Origin: Urbifossiella limnaea
GTDB taxonomy: Bacteria > Planctomycetota > Planctomycetia > Gemmatales > Gemmataceae
Direction of reading: 5' to 3'
DNA: 64,000 nt
Assembly: GCF_007747215.1 (NCBI RefSeq)
Contig: NZ_CP036273.1
Coordinates: forward strand, 7,548,322-7,612,321
Positions 27,419-36,916 of this stretch are shown here, piece after piece. The notes below the pieces were generated by a model. That model made no database searches. It was not told the origin of the DNA and was given only the letters and a program-made list of their open reading frames with translations. The position numbers were made by a program, and so were the translations under genes. Each line of letters begins with the position of its first letter. Within the stretch, counting starts at the first letter, position 1.

Positions 27419-27494
27419 GCCCGAGCCGGGCCACGAATCGACCCGCCGCCAACCGAGCCCGTGAAAAGCCCGCGCGGCCCGAGGGCGAGAAGTG

Positions 27495-27866
27495 TCAGAG
27501 GATGTGGATGTCGGGCCGGGTGTCGTCGAGCTCGCCGGAGGCGGGCCGTGCCGCAGCTGCCCGGATCGTGGCGAGGAGCCGGGCCGCCACCGCCGGCGGC
27601 GGCGTGATCGGGGGGAGCGAGCCGGCGAGGCGGATCACCTCCCGGTAGTCGTTCGCCCGGACCCGGCACGTCGCGCACGCTTCCAGGTGGTGGGCGATGC
27701 CGGTGCGGAGCAACTCCGGGAGAGCCCCGTCTCGGAACGCACCGAACAAGGTCGTGACCCGCTCGCACGCCGCCGCGCCGGGCGGGAGCACCGGGGCGGC
27801 GCGGGCGGGAAGCGGGGTTGTCGAAAGGGAATCGGAATCGCTGACTGGAGCCTGAACCGGGCGCAT
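27495..27866 (-). CDS. Anti-sigma factor with zinc-finger (ZAS-like) domain
   Basis: 123 residues from ATG 27866. Residues about 35-75 hold the HxxxCxxC core, HHLEACATC, preceded by CERVTTLFGAFRDGALP, as in zinc-containing anti-sigma domains. No transmembrane helix is seen in the rest, so this one is probably cytoplasmic. It lies 119 bp downstream of an ECF sigma gene in the same orientation, the usual arrangement for a sigma factor and its inhibitor. Confidence 0.75.
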   Translation of the reverse strand: MRPVQAPVSDSDSLSTTPLPARAAPVLPPGAAACERVTTLFGAFRDGALPELLRTGIAHHLEACATCRVRANDYREVIRLAGSLPPITPPPAVAARLLATIRAAAARPASGELDDTRPDIHIL

Positions 27867-27985
27867 CGGCGGCTGCCCTGGGGGGTGAGTCGGACCCGGC
27901 TGCGGTTGGCTCCGGCCGTGGTCCGGTACAACCCTACGTCACGAACGTCCCGGACGCAACCCGGTTCGTCGGCGCCGGCCGCCCG

Positions 27986-28498
27986 TCACGACGCCGACCT
28001 CAGCGCGGCCCGGAGCCGGAGGCGGGCCTGGTGGAGCCGGTCCCTGACCTCCGCCGCGCTCACGCCGATCAGGCTTGCGACCTCGGCCACCGGTAGGCCC
28101 TCGACGTCGGCCAGCACGAACGGGTCGCGGCAGACTTCAGGGAGCCCCCGGATCGCCGCCTCGAACTGGATCCCCGGGTTCGGCCCGGCGGTCGCGCCGG
28201 GCTCCGGCCGTGGGGCCGGCGCGCCGGCCCGCGCCCGCCGCCGGGCGAGCACCGCGTTGACGGTAACCCGGTACAGCCACGACCGGTGGGGCGACTCGTC
28301 CGGGGCGAGCGCGGGCCGGCGGACGATCTGGGGTAGTATCTCGTGGGTGACGGCCTCGGCGCCGGCGGGGTCGCCGAGCAGCCGGAGCGCGACCGTGTAG
28401 ACCCGGGCGGCGTGGACCCGGTAGGCCTTCTCGGCGGACCGCGACCCGGCAGGGTCGGGGGGGAGGCTCGGGGGGTCGTCGAGTTCGCTCCAGGGCAT
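27986..28498 (-). CDS. ECF-type RNA polymerase sigma factor
   Basis: 170 residues from ATG 28498. Region 2 is about 25-85 (VYTVALRLLGDPAGAEAVTH, then HRSWLYRVTVNAVLARRRAR). Region 4 is about 110-165 (IRGLPEVCRDPFVLADVEGL, then PVAEVASLIGVSAAEVRDRL and HQARLRLRAAL). The acidic D-x-E stretch usual in region 2 is weak, typical for planctomycete ECFs. Most likely controlled by the anti-sigma factor just downstream. Target promoters unknown. Confidence 0.85.
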   Translation of the reverse strand: MPWSELDDPPSLPPDPAGSRSAEKAYRVHAARVYTVALRLLGDPAGAEAVTHEILPQIVRRPALAPDESPHRSWLYRVTVNAVLARRRARAGAPAPRPEPGATAGPNPGIQFEAAIRGLPEVCRDPFVLADVEGLPVAEVASLIGVSAAEVRDRLHQARLRLRAALRSAS

Positions 28499-28660
28499 CA
28501 GGCCGTCCTCGGCGGGATCAACTGCGAGGAGTCGCGCGAACCGACCGGCTGGCGGAACGCCGCCCGCGGACAGCCGACCGGGTATCCTGCATGTAGCACG
28601 CCGGCCCGGGCGAGGCCGGCCGTTTTCGCCCGTCAGCCCAACTTCGCGGTCGTTCAGGGG

Positions 28661-29398
28661 CTACCCGGCGGCCGGCGCCTCGACGGCGACGGCCAGCGCC
28701 CGCACGTCCGGGTCCGGGAGTAGGTTGGTGACCCGGAGCCGGACGCGGTGGTACGTCCCGTCGGCGCGCCGCAGCCGGGCACACCCGTCCGCCTGCCCGC
28801 CCGGCCGGCCGAGGAGGTCGGTCGCGGCCGCCGCCAACCCCCGCCGGTCGTCCGGGTGGACCCAGTCGGCGGCGTCGGCACCGGCCAGGGCTCCGGGCGG
28901 GTAGCCGAGCAGCCCGGCGAACCAGGGGTTCGCGTACCGGACCACCCGGTCGCTTCCGACGAGGACGCACCCGACCGGCGCCCGCTCGACGAACGCCCGG
29001 ATCAACCCGGTCGCCTCCCGGGTCGCGGCGCCGGCCCGGCGGAAGTCGTCGATGTCGGTGCTGGTGCCCACCCACCCGACCACCACGCCGCCGGCGTCGA
29101 CCGTCGGCTCGGCGCGGGAGACGAAACACCGGTACCGCCCGTCCGCCCGTCGGAGCCGGTGCTCGGCGTGGTACGGGCGGACCAACTGGCGGGCGGCCGC
29201 CCACCGGTTCAGGGTGTCCGGCAGGTCCTCCGGGTGGACGAGCCACCCCCACTCCCAGCCGAGGAGGTCGTCGGCGGGGATGCCGGTGTACTCGGCGCAC
29301 CGGTTGTTGACGTACTCCAACTCCCCGGACGGGCCGGCGGCCCAGACGAGTTGGGGGAGGGCGTCGAGCAGGCGGAGCGGCGGGAGGTCGGGTGACAT
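28661..29398 (-). CDS. Double PAS-domain sensor protein without output domain
   Basis: 245 residues from ATG 29398. PAS 1 (about 8-120) includes LPQLVWAAGPSGELEYVNNR, GWEWGWLVHPEDLPDTLNRW and a PAC-type end RRADGRYRCFVSRAEPTVDA. PAS 2 (about 130-240) includes FVERAPVGCVLVGSDRVVRY, DWVHPDDRR and RRADGTYHRVRLRVTNL. There is no kinase, cyclase or DNA-binding part, so it probably works by protein contact. It lies 160 bp upstream of the sigma gene in the same direction and might feed into the sigma/anti-sigma switch. Confidence 0.8.
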   Translation of the reverse strand: MSPDLPPLRLLDALPQLVWAAGPSGELEYVNNRCAEYTGIPADDLLGWEWGWLVHPEDLPDTLNRWAAARQLVRPYHAEHRLRRADGRYRCFVSRAEPTVDAGGVVVGWVGTSTDIDDFRRAGAATREATGLIRAFVERAPVGCVLVGSDRVVRYANPWFAGLLGYPPGALAGADAADWVHPDDRRGLAAAATDLLGRPGGQADGCARLRRADGTYHRVRLRVTNLLPDPDVRALAVAVEAPAAG

Positions 29399-29695
29399 TC
29401 GTCGGGCCGGTGATGAACCGGCCGGGTTCGGTGGAGCAGGGCGACCGGAGACAGCAAAACGAACCGCCCGGCCAGGTGCGCCCGAACCGAGCCGTCCCTG
29501 GTTAGGCGGGAGGGGGAGGTCACACGGCGTCTCGCCCAGAACCCCGCCGTCCGGCGGGTTGCCGGCGACCCGGAGGGCGGCGTGGCTCCGCCACGCGGCC
29601 GAGGGCGGTGATTCGCACGGCGGGAGCGACAGGACGGCATCCCGGTGCGCGACACCAAGACTTCGACGCCGATTAGGCGTCCGGCAGGTGAAACG
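29399..29695. other. Intergenic region, no gene recognised
   Basis: Nearly 300 bp between the PAS gene start and the transposase stop. It should hold the PAS gene promoter and the left end of the insertion element. No convincing terminal repeat or promoter was found. Confidence 0.35.
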
Positions 29696-30917
29696 CTACC
29701 TACCCCTCGGCTTCCGGGGGCGGATGGTGATGTCGTACTTGGGTAGCGTCTTCGACCGCTCCAGCCGGGCTTCGACCGGCCGCATCTCGGCCTTCGTCAG
29801 CGTCACACCGCTGGGGTACCCGCCCGACAGGGTGTCCACCGCCGGCGCCTCCCCCTGCCAGGTCATTCGCCGGGCGTACCCGAGGATGACCGCCAGGCTC
29901 GTCAGCAGCCCGCCCCGCCACTTCCGCTCCAGCGCCGACCAGCACCGCTCGACCGGGTTGTACTTGCTGTGGTACGGCGGGTAGTAGACGAGCCGGACGA
30001 CCAGCCCGGAGGCGTCGGCGAACGCCACCATCCGCTTGAGGAACTGGGTCCGGGAGCCCGAGCAGTTCGGCCCGTTGTCGAGGTACACGACCAGCCGGCG
30101 GACGTGCCCGAGCCCGCCCTTCACCCGGTCCCACCACCGCCCCAGCCCGTCCGCCCACAGGTCGCTCGTCTCCCGCGGGCCGAAGAACAAGGACAGCGCC
30201 CCGGTCGCGACCATCAGGATGCCCAGCGGGGTCCACTTCCGGGCCGGCGGCGGGTCGTGGTCCAACCCCTTGGCGGACGACCCGTCACCGGCCGTCCGGG
30301 TTTTTCCCCCCGCGGACGTATGCACCCTCGGCCACCTTCGCCTTGGTATCGACCGAGATTTCCAGACTCCCCGGGTCGGCCGCGGCCGCCGCCCGGGCGG
30401 CCACGACGTTGGCGAAGATGAGGTCGGTGTCGGCCGTCTTCTTCAGCGGCCGCCCCTTCCGCACCCGGGCCAGCCGGTACCCCATCCGGTTGAGGATGTC
30501 CCGCATCGTCCGCTCGGCCGGCAGGTCGGCGTCCGCGTACCCGCTGGCGCGGAGCCGGGCGAGGACCTCCCGGGCGGCCAGGTCGGTGTACCGGCGGTCG
30601 GTCTTGAGTTCCGGGTCGGCGTGGGTCCGGGGCTCGACCAGGTCCCGGATGTCGGCGGCGAGGGACGTGTCGGCGTCCTCCGTCCGCACCCGCCCCCGGG
30701 CCGGGAAGTTGTCGACGCACCGGATGCCGGACGCCAGCTCGTGAAGGCCGGTGCGCACGGCGTCCCGGCCCCACCCGAACCGCCGCTCGGCCCGGCGGGC
30801 GCTGCCGCCGCACAGGGCGACGGCGACCTCGGCCTGGAACAGCCGCTTGGGGTGCCCGGTCAGGCGGTCGGCGGCCCGTTGCAGGAGGCGGTCGGTCGGG
30901 TCGGTGGAGTCGTCCAT
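29696..30917 (-). mobile_element. ISAzo13-like transposase, split by a frameshift
   Basis: First frame from ATG 30917 (DDSTDPTDRLLQRAADRLTG, GWGRDAVRTGLHEL, IRCVDNFPARGR, then VDTKAKVAEGAYVRGGK) is the N-terminal part of the 'Rhodopirellula transposase' DDE family and ends at 30285. The rest continues in the +1 frame to 29696 (VVYLDNGPNCSGSRTQFLKR, then YYPPYHSKYNPVERCWSALE). LDNGPN and NPVERCW hold the second and third acidic residues. The switch lies at the run of six G and five A (30301-30311, reverse strand). It may be inactivating or a slippage site. No clear terminal inverted repeats. Confidence 0.8.
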
Positions 30918-31341
30918 GACTCGGGGCTCGGGGGGAATGGCGGGTGGCCGCTATCATCCCCAACCCGACTCGCCGGCGGAAGCTGAACCGATGGGTAGGA
31001 TTCGACTCGCCGGACGCCTTACCGGGGAAAAGTTCACCCGGTCGCAAAATTCGAACTGGAACGCGAAGCCGGTCGCTGGAACAACGCGGTTCGCCGTCCG
31101 TCCGGACGAGTCGGCGCGAACCCCGCGAACGACCCTTCGGCCCACGTCGGCACCACTCGGTCTTCGTCCCGCTATCGCTTTTTCCACGTGGCGATGTCTT
31201 GGCGGATTGGCTGACCGCGTCCCGCGAATCGATCACCACATTCTCCGGCCCGCGCTGTCACAATCGCACGCCTCCCGTGTCCAAGTCGCCGGGGAGTTCC
31301 ATACCGACCGTGTCGATTTCTTTGGATCAGAGAGGGGACTC
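30918..31341. other. Divergent intergenic region
   Basis: About 420 bp between the transposase start and the next sigma gene. AT-rich patches occur near 31040 and 31300. GAGAGGGGA ends five bases before GTG 31342 as ribosome binding site. No gene seen. Confidence 0.4.
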
Positions 31342-32226
31342 GTGTTCAACCCGTTCAGCGAGGTGGCCGGGAGCGGCTCGGGCGACGCCGAGTTGGTGGA
31401 ACAGGCCAGGAACGGCGACCGCGCCGCGCTCGAACAGTTGGTCCTGCGGCACCAGGCGTGGGTCTACAACGTCGCCGTCCGCATGGTCTTCCACCCGCAG
31501 GACGCCGAGGAGGTGACCCAGGAGGTGCTCATCAAGGCCGTCACCCGGCTCAGCACGTTCCGGGGCGAGAGCCGGTTCCGCACCTGGCTCTACCGCATCG
31601 CCGCGAACCACGTCCTGAACATGAAGCGGCGCGGCGGCGAACTCCGGCCGCAGACGTTCGCGTCCTACGCCGCGGCCATCACCGACACGCCCGATTTGGA
31701 CCTGCCCGACCCGAAGACCGTGCCCGTGGACGTGCCGCTCCTCGTCGAGGAGGCGAAACTCACCTGCACGACCGGGATGCTGATGTGTCTCGACCGCAGG
31801 CAGCGGCTCGTGTTCACGCTCGGCGAGATCTTCGGCGTCAGCGACGCCGTCGGGGGCGACATCCTGGAGGTGTCGGCGGACAACTTCCGGCAGTGTCTGT
31901 CGCGCGCCCGCCGCGACCTGTACCAGTTCATGCACGGCCAGTGCGGGCTGGTGAACGCGAGCAACCCGTGCCGCTGCCCCAAGAAGACGAAGGGGTTCAT
32001 CGACAACGGGCACGTCGATCCCGCTCACCTGCTGTTCGTCCCGCTGCACGTCCGGCGGGTCCGGGAGGCCGCGGCCGGCACGGTTCGCGAGATCGAGGAC
32101 GTACTCGACCGCCAGTACGCGGCCGTGTATCGCGATCACCCGTTCCTTGAGCCGCCGGACCAGATCGACTGGCTCCGGCGGGTCTTCGACCGACCGGACG
32201 TCCGCACGGCCCTGCACCTCGACTGA
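31342..32226 (+). CDS. ECF-type sigma factor with cysteine-rich C-terminal extension
   Basis: 294 residues from GTG 31342. Region 2 is about 15-85 (DAELVEQARNGDRAALEQLV, then FHPQDAEEVTQEVLIKAVTR and RFRTWLYRIAANHVLNMKRR). Region 4 is about 135-195 (CLDRRQRLVFTLGEIFGVSD, SADNFRQCLSRARRDLYQF). After this comes a conserved extension HGQCGLVNASNPCRCPKKTK and a helical tail of about 85 residues. The CGLxNxxNPCRC motif occurs in a known ECF branch and may bind metal or act as a built-in regulator in place of an anti-sigma factor. SDR and TIGR03067 genes follow in the same direction. Confidence 0.82.
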   Translation: MFNPFSEVAGSGSGDAELVEQARNGDRAALEQLVLRHQAWVYNVAVRMVFHPQDAEEVTQEVLIKAVTRLSTFRGESRFRTWLYRIAANHVLNMKRRGGELRPQTFASYAAAITDTPDLDLPDPKTVPVDVPLLVEEAKLTCTTGMLMCLDRRQRLVFTLGEIFGVSDAVGGDILEVSADNFRQCLSRARRDLYQFMHGQCGLVNASNPCRCPKKTKGFIDNGHVDPAHLLFVPLHVRRVREAAAGTVREIEDVLDRQYAAVYRDHPFLEPPDQIDWLRRVFDRPDVRTALHLD

Positions 32227-32292
32227 GTCAATCCGATCCGCCGTTGTCACAGTCGGCCTCCCGCCGTGTCTACGGGGGCAGGAGGTCGAGCC

Positions 32293-33048
32293 ATGTCGAA
32301 ACTGCACGGCAGAGTGGCCCTGGTGACCGGGGCGTCGAAGGGGATCGGGGCCGGCATCGCCCGGGAGCTGGCCGCGGCCGGGGCGGCGGTCGGCGTGAAC
32401 TACGCCACCGATCAAAGCGGAGCGGTAGCGGTGGTCGGCGAGATCACGCAGGCCGGCGGGCGGGCCGTCGCGGTTCCCGGCGACGTGTCCAGGGCGGCCG
32501 ACGTGGCCCGAATGCTCGCGGAGGTCACGCGCGCGTTCGGCGCGCTCGACGTCCTCGTGAACAACGCCGGGGTCTACGCCGCGATGCCGCTGGAGGCGGT
32601 GACCGAGGACGAGTTCCACCGGGAGTTCGACACGAACGTGCTCGGCCCGCTGCTGGTCGTCCGGGAATCGCTCGGGCACTTCGGGCCGGCCGGCGGGAGC
32701 GTGATCAACATCGGCTCCGGGGCCTCCCGGATGTGCCCGCCCGGCTACTCGATCTACTCGGCCAGCAAGGCCGCCCTGGACGCCATCACCGGCGTGCTGG
32801 CCAAGGAGCTGGCCCCCCGACACATCCGGGTCAACTCCGTCAACCCGGGGGCCACGCTGAGCGAGGGGACCAGGGCGGCCGGGCTGTACGGCGTGGGGAG
32901 CGAGTTCGAGCAGCAACTGGTCGCCCGGACCCCGCTCGGCCGCATCGGGACGCCGGCCGACATCGCCAAGGTGGTGGCGTTCCTCGCCTCGGACGACTCC
33001 GGCTGGCTGACCGGCGAGATCATCCTCGCCTCCGGCGGGCAGCGCTAA
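32293..33048 (+). CDS. Short-chain dehydrogenase/reductase, FabG-like
   Basis: 251 residues from ATG 32293 with AGGAGG upstream. Cofactor motif [12 protein letters not shown] (about 13-24), NNAGVYAA (about 88-95), catalytic serine in INIGSGAS and the Y-x-x-x-K pair in [14 protein letters not shown] (about 153-167), then [11 protein letters not shown]. These are the marks of classical SDRs that reduce 3-oxoacyl or sugar-type carbonyls with NAD(P)H. The lone FabG-like form, away from other fatty acid genes and after a sigma factor gene, suggests detoxification or secondary metabolism. Substrate unknown. Confidence 0.88.
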   Translation: MSKLHGRVALVTGASKGIGAGIARELAAAGAAVGVNYATDQSGAVAVVGEITQAGGRAVAVPGDVSRAADVARMLAEVTRAFGALDVLVNNAGVYAAMPLEAVTEDEFHREFDTNVLGPLLVVRESLGHFGPAGGSVINIGSGASRMCPPGYSIYSASKAALDAITGVLAKELAPRHIRVNSVNPGATLSEGTRAAGLYGVGSEFEQQLVARTPLGRIGTPADIAKVVAFLASDDSGWLTGEIILASGGQR

Positions 33049-33075
33049 ACCCGATCAACCAACAGGGGGGGAACG

Positions 33076-33558
33076 ATGAAGCGGTGCATGCTGGGCGTGG
33101 TGTGGTTGGCCGTCGCGGGCGTGGGCGCTGCGGACGAGCCGAGGGCGGCCGAGGTCAGGAAGGCGGCGGGCGCGAAGGCGCTGGAGACGTTTACCGGCAC
33201 CTGGGAGATCGTGACCGTCCGGCCGGACGGGGCGACGAAGGACGCCCGCCGGCTGGTGTTCCGCAAGGACGGCGGCTACGCGGCCCAGGACAAGGACGGC
33301 AAGGAGTTGTGGGCGGGGACGTTCGAGATCGACCCGACCGCCAGCCCGAAGGTGTGGGACCACCGGTCGCACGACGCGAAGAAGACGGGCACGGACGTAC
33401 TCGGCATCTACGAACTGGACGGCGACAAGCTGACGGTGGCCTGCGTCGTCGGGCAGTGGAAGGGGAAGGAGTGGGCCGGCAAGCCGCGACCGAAGTCCGT
33501 CGACCCGACGGGGGCCGACGTGGTGCTCGAACTCAAGCGGGTCGGGCCGGGCAAGTGA
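33076..33558 (+). CDS. Exported TIGR03067-domain protein
   Basis: 160 residues from ATG 33076. A signal peptide ([17 protein letters not shown], cleavage near residue 18-20) is followed by the TIGR03067 pattern: [31 protein letters not shown] and [15 protein letters not shown]. This lipocalin-like domain is expanded in planctomycetes and its function is unknown. It follows the SDR by 27 bp and is probably in the same transcript. Confidence 0.85.
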   Translation: MKRCMLGVVWLAVAGVGAADEPRAAEVRKAAGAKALETFTGTWEIVTVRPDGATKDARRLVFRKDGGYAAQDKDGKELWAGTFEIDPTASPKVWDHRSHDAKKTGTDVLGIYELDGDKLTVACVVGQWKGKEWAGKPRPKSVDPTGADVVLELKRVGPGK

Positions 33559-33634
33559 GGGATCCGGCTTCGAGTTGGGGGCCGCGTGCGGCCACGCTCG
33601 CCCGCTCGCCCGTGGTCACCCACTCGCAAGGATA

Positions 33635-33802
33635 CTCGATCGCCTCCTTCGGCGGGTGCCCCGGGATCAGGCCGTCGCACCCGCCGATCAGGTCGGCACC
33701 ACTCCGTCTCCGGAGCTCGTAGTCGCGGAGGTTGCGGGCGATCGTCACCGGCTCCTTCGTGAACGGCTCGATCCCCGCGGACCACATGCACGTGGCGACG
33801 TC
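33635..33802 (-). pseudogene. ygiQ 3'-end fragment A (DUF3362), degraded
   Basis: Minus-strand translation DVATCMWSAGIEPFTKEPVT, IARNLRD, a jump over about 25 codons, then GADLIGGCDGLIPGHPPKEA. The DNA is closely similar to fragments B, C and D at 36917, 42179 and 59792. It has lost the internal stretch (LQRALMQFFKPEN...) and everything after KEAIE. Similarity begins exactly at GACGTC (33802-33797 on the reverse strand). The domain is the C-terminal part of YgiQ-type radical SAM proteins; the radical SAM core is absent. The most decayed of the four copies. Confidence 0.7.
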
Positions 33803-33849
33803 AGGGGCCGTCCGCATGACGGAGCTGATCCTGGCGGGATCGGGCGGTG

Positions 33850-36171
33850 TCAGGGGGCCGACGGCAACTCGCGCAGCAGGCGGCAGTCCGTCTTGTAGCG
33901 CTGCACGGCCCGGTCGTAGGAGCCGGTCGTCTTCGTGAGGACCAGGGTGTAGGGCCGCCCGGTGCGCTCGAGGCGGTGGGTCACGTCGCTCCGGTGCCGC
34001 TCGACCTGTTGAATCACGTGGCGGCGGCTGTCCTCGCCCGCCGGGATGCGGCCGACCCCGGCGGCCGGGTCGGCGAGGAAGGTGTTGAGTTGCGTACAGA
34101 AGTTGCACCGGCACTCGACCGTGGCCGGCCGGGCCCAGTCCGCCGGCGGGGTCGGCTCGGCGGCCGTCGCCCGTTCGAGCTCGGCCCGCACCGCGTCGAG
34201 CCACGCCCGGAGCGGCGGGTAGACCGACCCGAACCGCTCGCGCGACCACGGGACCAGCTCTTTCAGCGCGGGAACCTGGCCGTAGTCCAGTGTGAAGTCG
34301 GACGGTGATTCCCGAACGTACCGGATCACCCGCGCGAAGTCGTCGTCGCGGCCGGCGGCGGCCAGCGCCCGGAGCAGGTCGGGAAGTGACTTCTCCGCGG
34401 CGGTCGCGGTCGTGCAGTCCCGCCCCCACCGCGGGCGGGCGTCGCGCTCGCAGAAGCGGCCGACCGCGACCCGGCACAACTCCCCGACGAGAAGCCGCCA
34501 CTCGGGGTCGTGCGTCGTCTCGCCGCAGACCTCCGCGAGCCACTCGAGGTCGCGCGGCGCGAGGTCCCGCCGGTGTCCGTACTGGTCCGCACGGGGTGAA
34601 ATCAACAGCTTCAACTCCCGCTCGAACGCGTCCCACCCGAACTCGCGGCACGCGGCGGCGACGAACGTCTTGAGGGGCGTCGCCTCGTCCCGCTCCGCCA
34701 GGACGGTCAGGAAGGCCGCGACGGCGTCCCGGTCGTGCAGCGCCAGGAGGGCGGCCGGGAATTGGTCGCAGGGCGAGGTGCCTTCGCGGAAGTGCGCGTA
34801 CCGGTGGGGCCAGTTCGCCACGAGGGCGCGGGCGAACCGGAGGCACTCGCCGCGGGCCGCGTCGCGCTTCGCCTTCGGCGTCTTCGACAGCCCCTTGACC
34901 ATCGAGCGGAACTGCGGGACGCACGCGGCCGCGTGGCCGCGGGTGACCACGTCGTAGTGGCGGTCGCGGGGCCAGACGACGACCGCCGAGCGGTGGTACC
35001 AGCGGTCGAGGGTGTTGCCGGCGTTGCCCGTGTAGCCCTCGTACTCCTCGGCCGTCGGCTTCCAGTCGTCGAGCGGCGTGGCGGAAACGACGGCCACGGA
35101 GTCGAGCGCGACGGCGCCCCACGACTGCTTCTTGCCGTCCAGGTCGGCCCACTCCTCGGCGTACAGTTCGTCCTCGATCTCCTCGCCGACACGGATCTGC
35201 TGCCCGCCTTGTAGTCGCGTCCGCCTGTCGCCGTAGCCGTAGCGGTCGTACTCGTCGAACGCGGAATTCGTGAGGTGGCGCGACACCTGCGCCAGGTGGA
35301 CGAGGCACCCGGCGTGGCCCGCCGCGGCCGCGACGCCCGCCGCGAGCGTCCGGTCCGCCCCCTTCAGCAAGTCGAGGGAGAGGCCGCGCTGCGTGTAGTG
35401 GTGGTCCAGCGCGAACACGAGCGGCTTCGTCGGGTGACGCGCGACCCACGACCCGATCGCCTCGACCAGTGCGTCGGCCGGGGCCGCGGGGGTCGCGGGT
35501 CGGACCGCCGCGCCCGGCGCCAGCACCAGGTTGTAGGCCAGGGCGATGCGAACCCCCGCGGTCACCCGCGCCACTTCGTGTTCGCAGTCGGCGTAGAACG
35601 CGGCGAACCAGGCGCCCGTTCCCGAGGCGGCGTCCCGGAACGGGATCTTCTCCTCGGCGGGGCCGTGCCGCACGACCAGCGTTCCGCCCTCGAACGGGTT
35701 GGGGAGTACGGCGATCAGGCTCGCCACCATCCGGTCGTGCTTTTCGCTGTCGCGGTGCGGCAGGAAGAACCCGCCCTTCTCGTAGACCAGCAGCTTGTAC
35801 AGCCGCGCCTCCAACCGGTCGGCGGGCAGGCCGAGCGCCTGGGCGGCCGTGCGCGTGGCGTCGGCAACGGCCGCGGTCCACCCGGCGCCGAGGCTGAACT
35901 GCGCCGGGTCGAGCTCGAAGGTCTTGCGGACCCGGTCGTCGACGAGGGTCTGCGTGCCCTTGCCGTAGGGCGCGGCGTGGCACGCCGCGACGAGCGCCTT
36001 CGCCGCACCGCGCCGCAGCGGCACCGGTACCGGCCCGATTCCTTCGACGACCAACCCCGGATCGGCCGCGGGCAGCGCGCCGTCCACGACGAACTTCGCC
36101 GACCGCGCGGCCGCGTGGACCGCCGCGGCCAGCGCCGGGACCGGGGACGATTTCCCGCGGGATTTGCCCAC
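33850..36171 (-). CDS. Large 2OG-Fe(II) oxygenase (prolyl-4-hydroxylase type)
   Basis: 773 residues from GTG 36171. Residues about 95-235 form a double-stranded beta-helix dioxygenase domain: YKLLVYEKGGFFLPHRDSEK (H-x-D iron ligands), MVASLIAVLPNPFEGGTLVV, and the distal iron histidine and 2-oxoglutarate arginine in CEHEVARVTAGVRIALAYNL. The other 530 residues have no recognised fold but include a conserved tryptophan-rich central part (YDVVTRGHAAACVP, FRSMVKGL) and a C-terminal cysteine pair (VECRCNFCTQLNTF). Probable protein hydroxylase; the substrate cannot be predicted. It lies between ygiQ fragment A and the cyclophilin gene, 22 bp from the latter. Confidence 0.82.
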   Translation of the reverse strand: MGKSRGKSSPVPALAAAVHAAARSAKFVVDGALPAADPGLVVEGIGPVPVPLRRGAAKALVAACHAAPYGKGTQTLVDDRVRKTFELDPAQFSLGAGWTAAVADATRTAAQALGLPADRLEARLYKLLVYEKGGFFLPHRDSEKHDRMVASLIAVLPNPFEGGTLVVRHGPAEEKIPFRDAASGTGAWFAAFYADCEHEVARVTAGVRIALAYNLVLAPGAAVRPATPAAPADALVEAIGSWVARHPTKPLVFALDHHYTQRGLSLDLLKGADRTLAAGVAAAAGHAGCLVHLAQVSRHLTNSAFDEYDRYGYGDRRTRLQGGQQIRVGEEIEDELYAEEWADLDGKKQSWGAVALDSVAVVSATPLDDWKPTAEEYEGYTGNAGNTLDRWYHRSAVVVWPRDRHYDVVTRGHAAACVPQFRSMVKGLSKTPKAKRDAARGECLRFARALVANWPHRYAHFREGTSPCDQFPAALLALHDRDAVAAFLTVLAERDEATPLKTFVAAACREFGWDAFERELKLLISPRADQYGHRRDLAPRDLEWLAEVCGETTHDPEWRLLVGELCRVAVGRFCERDARPRWGRDCTTATAAEKSLPDLLRALAAAGRDDDFARVIRYVRESPSDFTLDYGQVPALKELVPWSRERFGSVYPPLRAWLDAVRAELERATAAEPTPPADWARPATVECRCNFCTQLNTFLADPAAGVGRIPAGEDSRRHVIQQVERHRSDVTHRLERTGRPYTLVLTKTTGSYDRAVQRYKTDCRLLRELPSAP

Positions 36172-36193
36172 CGCCGGACTCCGTTCGGACGAC

Positions 36194-36883
36194 CTACCCG
36201 ACCTTGCCGCAATCGCTGATGACGACCTTGGCCGACGTCCGCCCGCTCGGCGAGCCGACGGCTTCGATCTTCTTGATCACGTCGTACCCCTTCACGACCT
36301 GCCCGAACACGACGTGCCGGCCGTCGAGGTGCGGCGTCGCGGCCGTGCAGAGGAAGAACTGCGAGCCGTTCGTGTTCGGCCCGGCGTTGGCCATCGACAG
36401 GGTGCCGGGGCCGAAGTGCTTGCCGGCCTTGCCCTTGAAGGTCTCGTCGTCGAACCGGCCGCCGTAGATCGACTCGCCGCCCCGGCCGTCGCCGGTCGTG
36501 AAGTCGCCCCCCTGGCACATGAAGTCCGGGATCACGCGGTGGAACGACGAGCCCTTGTAGGCGAGCGCCTTCCCCGCGGCGTTCTTGGTGCCGACGCACA
36601 GCTGCAGGAAGTTCTCGGCGGTCTTGGGGCAGGTGTCGGCGAACAGTTCCATCTCGATGCGGCCCGCGGCCTTATCGCCGATGGTGATGTCGAAGAACAC
36701 GACGGGGTTCTTCGGGTTCACGGGGTGGTGCGGCTTGTAGTCGTCGGCCACGGGAGTTCCTTGTTTGGGTGCTGGGGGTTGGCCGCCCTCGGTGCTCGAC
36801 CCGTCCGTCGAGCACCCGGGCAGGACCGCAAGGCAGGTCGTCAGGACGATTCCCCGCAAGAGGCTCACCGGCTTGCGACTCAT
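36194..36883 (-). CDS. Cyclophilin-type peptidyl-prolyl isomerase, lipoprotein
   Basis: 229 residues from ATG 36883 (GGAGA five bases upstream). The N-terminus is a lipoprotein signal: [20 protein letters not shown] with lipobox LPGC at about 22-25. The cyclophilin domain (about 58-227) has [17 protein letters not shown] with the catalytic arginine, [18 protein letters not shown] and [11 protein letters not shown]. It catalyses cis-trans isomerisation of proline bonds in exported proteins at the membrane. Co-directional with the 2OG oxygenase and possibly in one transcript. Confidence 0.92.
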   Translation of the reverse strand: MSRKPVSLLRGIVLTTCLAVLPGCSTDGSSTEGGQPPAPKQGTPVADDYKPHHPVNPKNPVVFFDITIGDKAAGRIEMELFADTCPKTAENFLQLCVGTKNAAGKALAYKGSSFHRVIPDFMCQGGDFTTGDGRGGESIYGGRFDDETFKGKAGKHFGPGTLSMANAGPNTNGSQFFLCTAATPHLDGRHVVFGQVVKGYDVIKKIEAVGSPSGRTSAKVVISDCGKVG

Positions 36884-36916
36884 GACGGTCTCCGCTGGAA
36901 GAATCGGGTGAGAGGA

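Noticed and set aside
29672-30956. Similar sequences (GGCAGGTGAAACGCTACC and GGCGGGTGGCCGCTATC) at both ends of the first ISAzo13-like gene
   Set aside because: They are in direct and not inverted orientation, with several mismatches, so they are not convincing element ends.
33533-35983. An 816-codon minus-strand frame over the 2OG oxygenase gene
   Set aside because: Arginine-rich shadow translation of the oxygenase gene. Only its end is meaningful, as ygiQ fragment A.
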